A stretch of DNA of 64,000 nucleotides from Acidimicrobiales bacterium. GTDB lineage: Bacteria > Actinomycetota > Acidimicrobiia > Acidimicrobiales > Aldehydirespiratoraceae. The position numbers and the translations under genes are program-made. The stretch covers positions 1-64,000 of the forward strand of contig JAJCXY010000078.1 in the NCBI GenBank assembly GCA_029263215.1, read 5' to 3'. Below the pieces are notes generated by a model. It saw only the letters and a list, made by a program, of their open reading frames with translations, was not told where the DNA came from and ran no database searches. Of the stretch, positions 63,178 through 64,000 are shown piece by piece; within the stretch, counting starts at the first letter, position 1; each line of letters opens with the position of its first letter.

Positions 63178-63711
63178 TCAGTCGAGGCTGAGGCGGCCTG
63201 TTCGGCTCGCGCCATCGTCGGTGATGTAGTCGACCCTCAGCTTGAGGCTGTTGATATCGGTGGGAGGATCCGAGCAATCGCGGAGCCTGTACGCGATTTG
63301 GGCCGCGCTCTCGTCGGTGAGCGCCGAAACCGTTAGGTCGAATTGCTCGTCGAACCCGAACGATGGATGACGGGGTACCACCTCGAAGCTGTGGATCTCG
63401 ACTGCTTCGTCGGTCAAGTTCTTGAACCTGAATTCAAGATTCCACGTACAACCGTTGCCATCGCTGTCGACAAGCACGCTGAGCTTCGTGGAGCCGTCCA
63501 CGATAGTGAGATCGGACCGCTCGTCGAAGAGATCCACGACGCGGCTACCCACGAATACCAGTCCGAGTACCAGAGCGACGATCCCGACAATCAGCGCAGC
63601 GAACTCCACCTTGGTGGCCGGATTGGCTCCCTGTTTCGGATCCACCCACCTGGGCGACGATCGCTCGCGGAGAGGTCGGACGTCGTCTGCCTCCCGCTCA
63701 GAATCTTCCAT
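63178..63711 (-). CDS. Membrane-anchored protein of unknown function
   Basis: 177 residues: a charged cytoplasmic N-terminus of about 35, one TM helix (about 36-57, FAALIVGIVALVLGLVFVG), and an external beta-rich domain with one pair of Cys (GNGCTWN, LRDCSD) that might form a disulfide. I recognise no family. The domain could be immunoglobulin-like. Confidence 0.6.
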   Translation of the reverse strand: MEDSEREADDVRPLRERSSPRWVDPKQGANPATKVEFAALIVGIVALVLGLVFVGSRVVDLFDERSDLTIVDGSTKLSVLVDSDGNGCTWNLEFRFKNLTDEAVEIHSFEVVPRHPSFGFDEQFDLTVSALTDESAAQIAYRLRDCSDPPTDINSLKLRVDYITDDGASRTGRLSLD

Positions 63712-63794
63712 ACTCGAAGTATCTCATGGCGTTCGAGGGCCGTCTGAGCCCACTGGGTGCGGACAAGGGCCCGAGGCGTTCTACACTCTGCGCC

Positions 63795-63926
63795 ATGAGT
63801 CAACTTGCTGTCGTATGGCACTTCTGGATTGCGCCGGTTCTCGCCATCGCCTGCATCGCGGCGATCGTGTTCACCGTCGTCGGGTATCTGGGCCAGGTCA
63901 CCTACAAGCGCTATCCGCGCGACTGA
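63795..63926 (+). CDS. Small single-TM protein
   Basis: 43 residues with one hydrophobic helix (VVWHFWIAPVLAIACIAAIVF) and a short basic C-terminus ending KRYPRD. ATG 63795 lies directly before the partial downstream gene, with one base between the stop and the next ATG. Small proteins of this form are common in actinobacteria. The function is unknown. Confidence 0.6.
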   Translation: MSQLAVVWHFWIAPVLAIACIAAIVFTVVGYLGQVTYKRYPRD

Positions 63927-63927
63927 T

Positions 63928-64000
63928 ATGACCGAGGCGGTCGACTGGGAGGTCGCCCGGAAGGTTGCGGGCAAGGTCTCGGGCAAGGAGCCCTACCGCG
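63928..64000 (+). CDS. Partial CDS, likely zinc-dependent metalloprotease-like protein (DUF2342) N-terminus
   Basis: ATG 63928 opens a frame that runs off the window. The 24 residues, beginning MTEAVDWEVARKVAGKV and ending KEPYR, match the VDWxLAxRVxxRVAG start common to actinobacterial DUF2342/F420-associated putative metalloproteases. The active site lies beyond the edge, so the identity is tentative. Confidence 0.5.
   Translation, partial: MTEAVDWEVARKVAGKVSGKEPYR

Overview
The window is high-GC chromosomal DNA from an actinomycete-type bacterium. Lineage markers are a WhiB protein, a SigR/RsrA-like sigma/anti-sigma pair, a GlnR-like regulator beside both a GSI and a GSII glutamine synthetase, a Tad locus with a DUF4244 pilin-like protein, a topoisomerase I with a lysine-rich tail, and a consensus actinobacterial LexA box. 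The mix would fit Acidimicrobiia, but that placement is inference. I see no phage, plasmid or CRISPR signatures and one insertion sequence.

Layout. 0-3.5 kb: a truncated minus-strand gene behind a LexA box, a TauD-type dioxygenase, an RDD membrane protein, a beta-carbonic anhydrase and an M28-like peptidase. 3.6-8.4 kb: a complete branched-chain amino acid type ABC transporter operon (binding lipoprotein, two ATPases, two permeases) preceded by two copies of ATTGTTGACAAT. 8.5-16.3 kb: SRPBCC protein, DsbA-like protein, class V aminotransferase, two DHA2 drug exporters with a divergent TetR gene and three operator-like sites, and a pyruvate kinase with K+-independent type residues. 16.4-18.7 kb: a DUF3179 lipoprotein gene with an in-frame TGA, an IS481-family element and the tRNA-Pro it hit. 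18.7-26.4 kb: response regulator, STAS protein, paired ArsA-like ATPases, NfeD, a STAND/BTAD regulator and WhiB. 26.4-30.5 kb: selB, selA and a frameshifted phosphotransferase. 30.5-44.2 kb: FxsA, GGDEF/EAL protein, Mrp, HesB/IscA protein, Tat lipoprotein with a CX4C motif, fused Fe-S/molybdopterin oxidoreductase, RidA, GlnR, GSI, GSII, NAD synthetase and a sigma-70 factor. 44.2-64 kb: tRNA-Sec, HAD hydrolase, Tad genes, HD-GYP protein, DUF1998 helicase, STAS/anti-sigma pair, NhaA, TopA, MFS, Tmk, HolB, tRNA-Thr, SigR/RsrA pair and small proteins.

The main discovery is a probable new selenoprotein. The DUF3179 lipoprotein (16394-17569) has a TGA at 16835-16837, exactly where this family carries the first Cys of a TYCxxC motif, so translation would give Sec-x-x-Cys. 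The reading frame and family similarity continue on both sides. A perfect 8-bp hairpin with a G-initiated tetraloop begins 14 nt after the TGA, as expected for a bacterial SECIS. The same window encodes SelA, SelB and a tRNA-Sec with anticodon UCA. Only SelD is not seen here.

Other items worth attention are the triple TetR operator, the repeated GntR-like palindrome, the LexA box, an IS481 insertion into the tRNA-Pro 3' end with a 15-bp target duplication, a one-base frameshift next to selA, a compact Fe-S/molybdopterin fusion, an HD-GYP protein with an exported C-terminal domain, and several enzymes with altered active-site residues.
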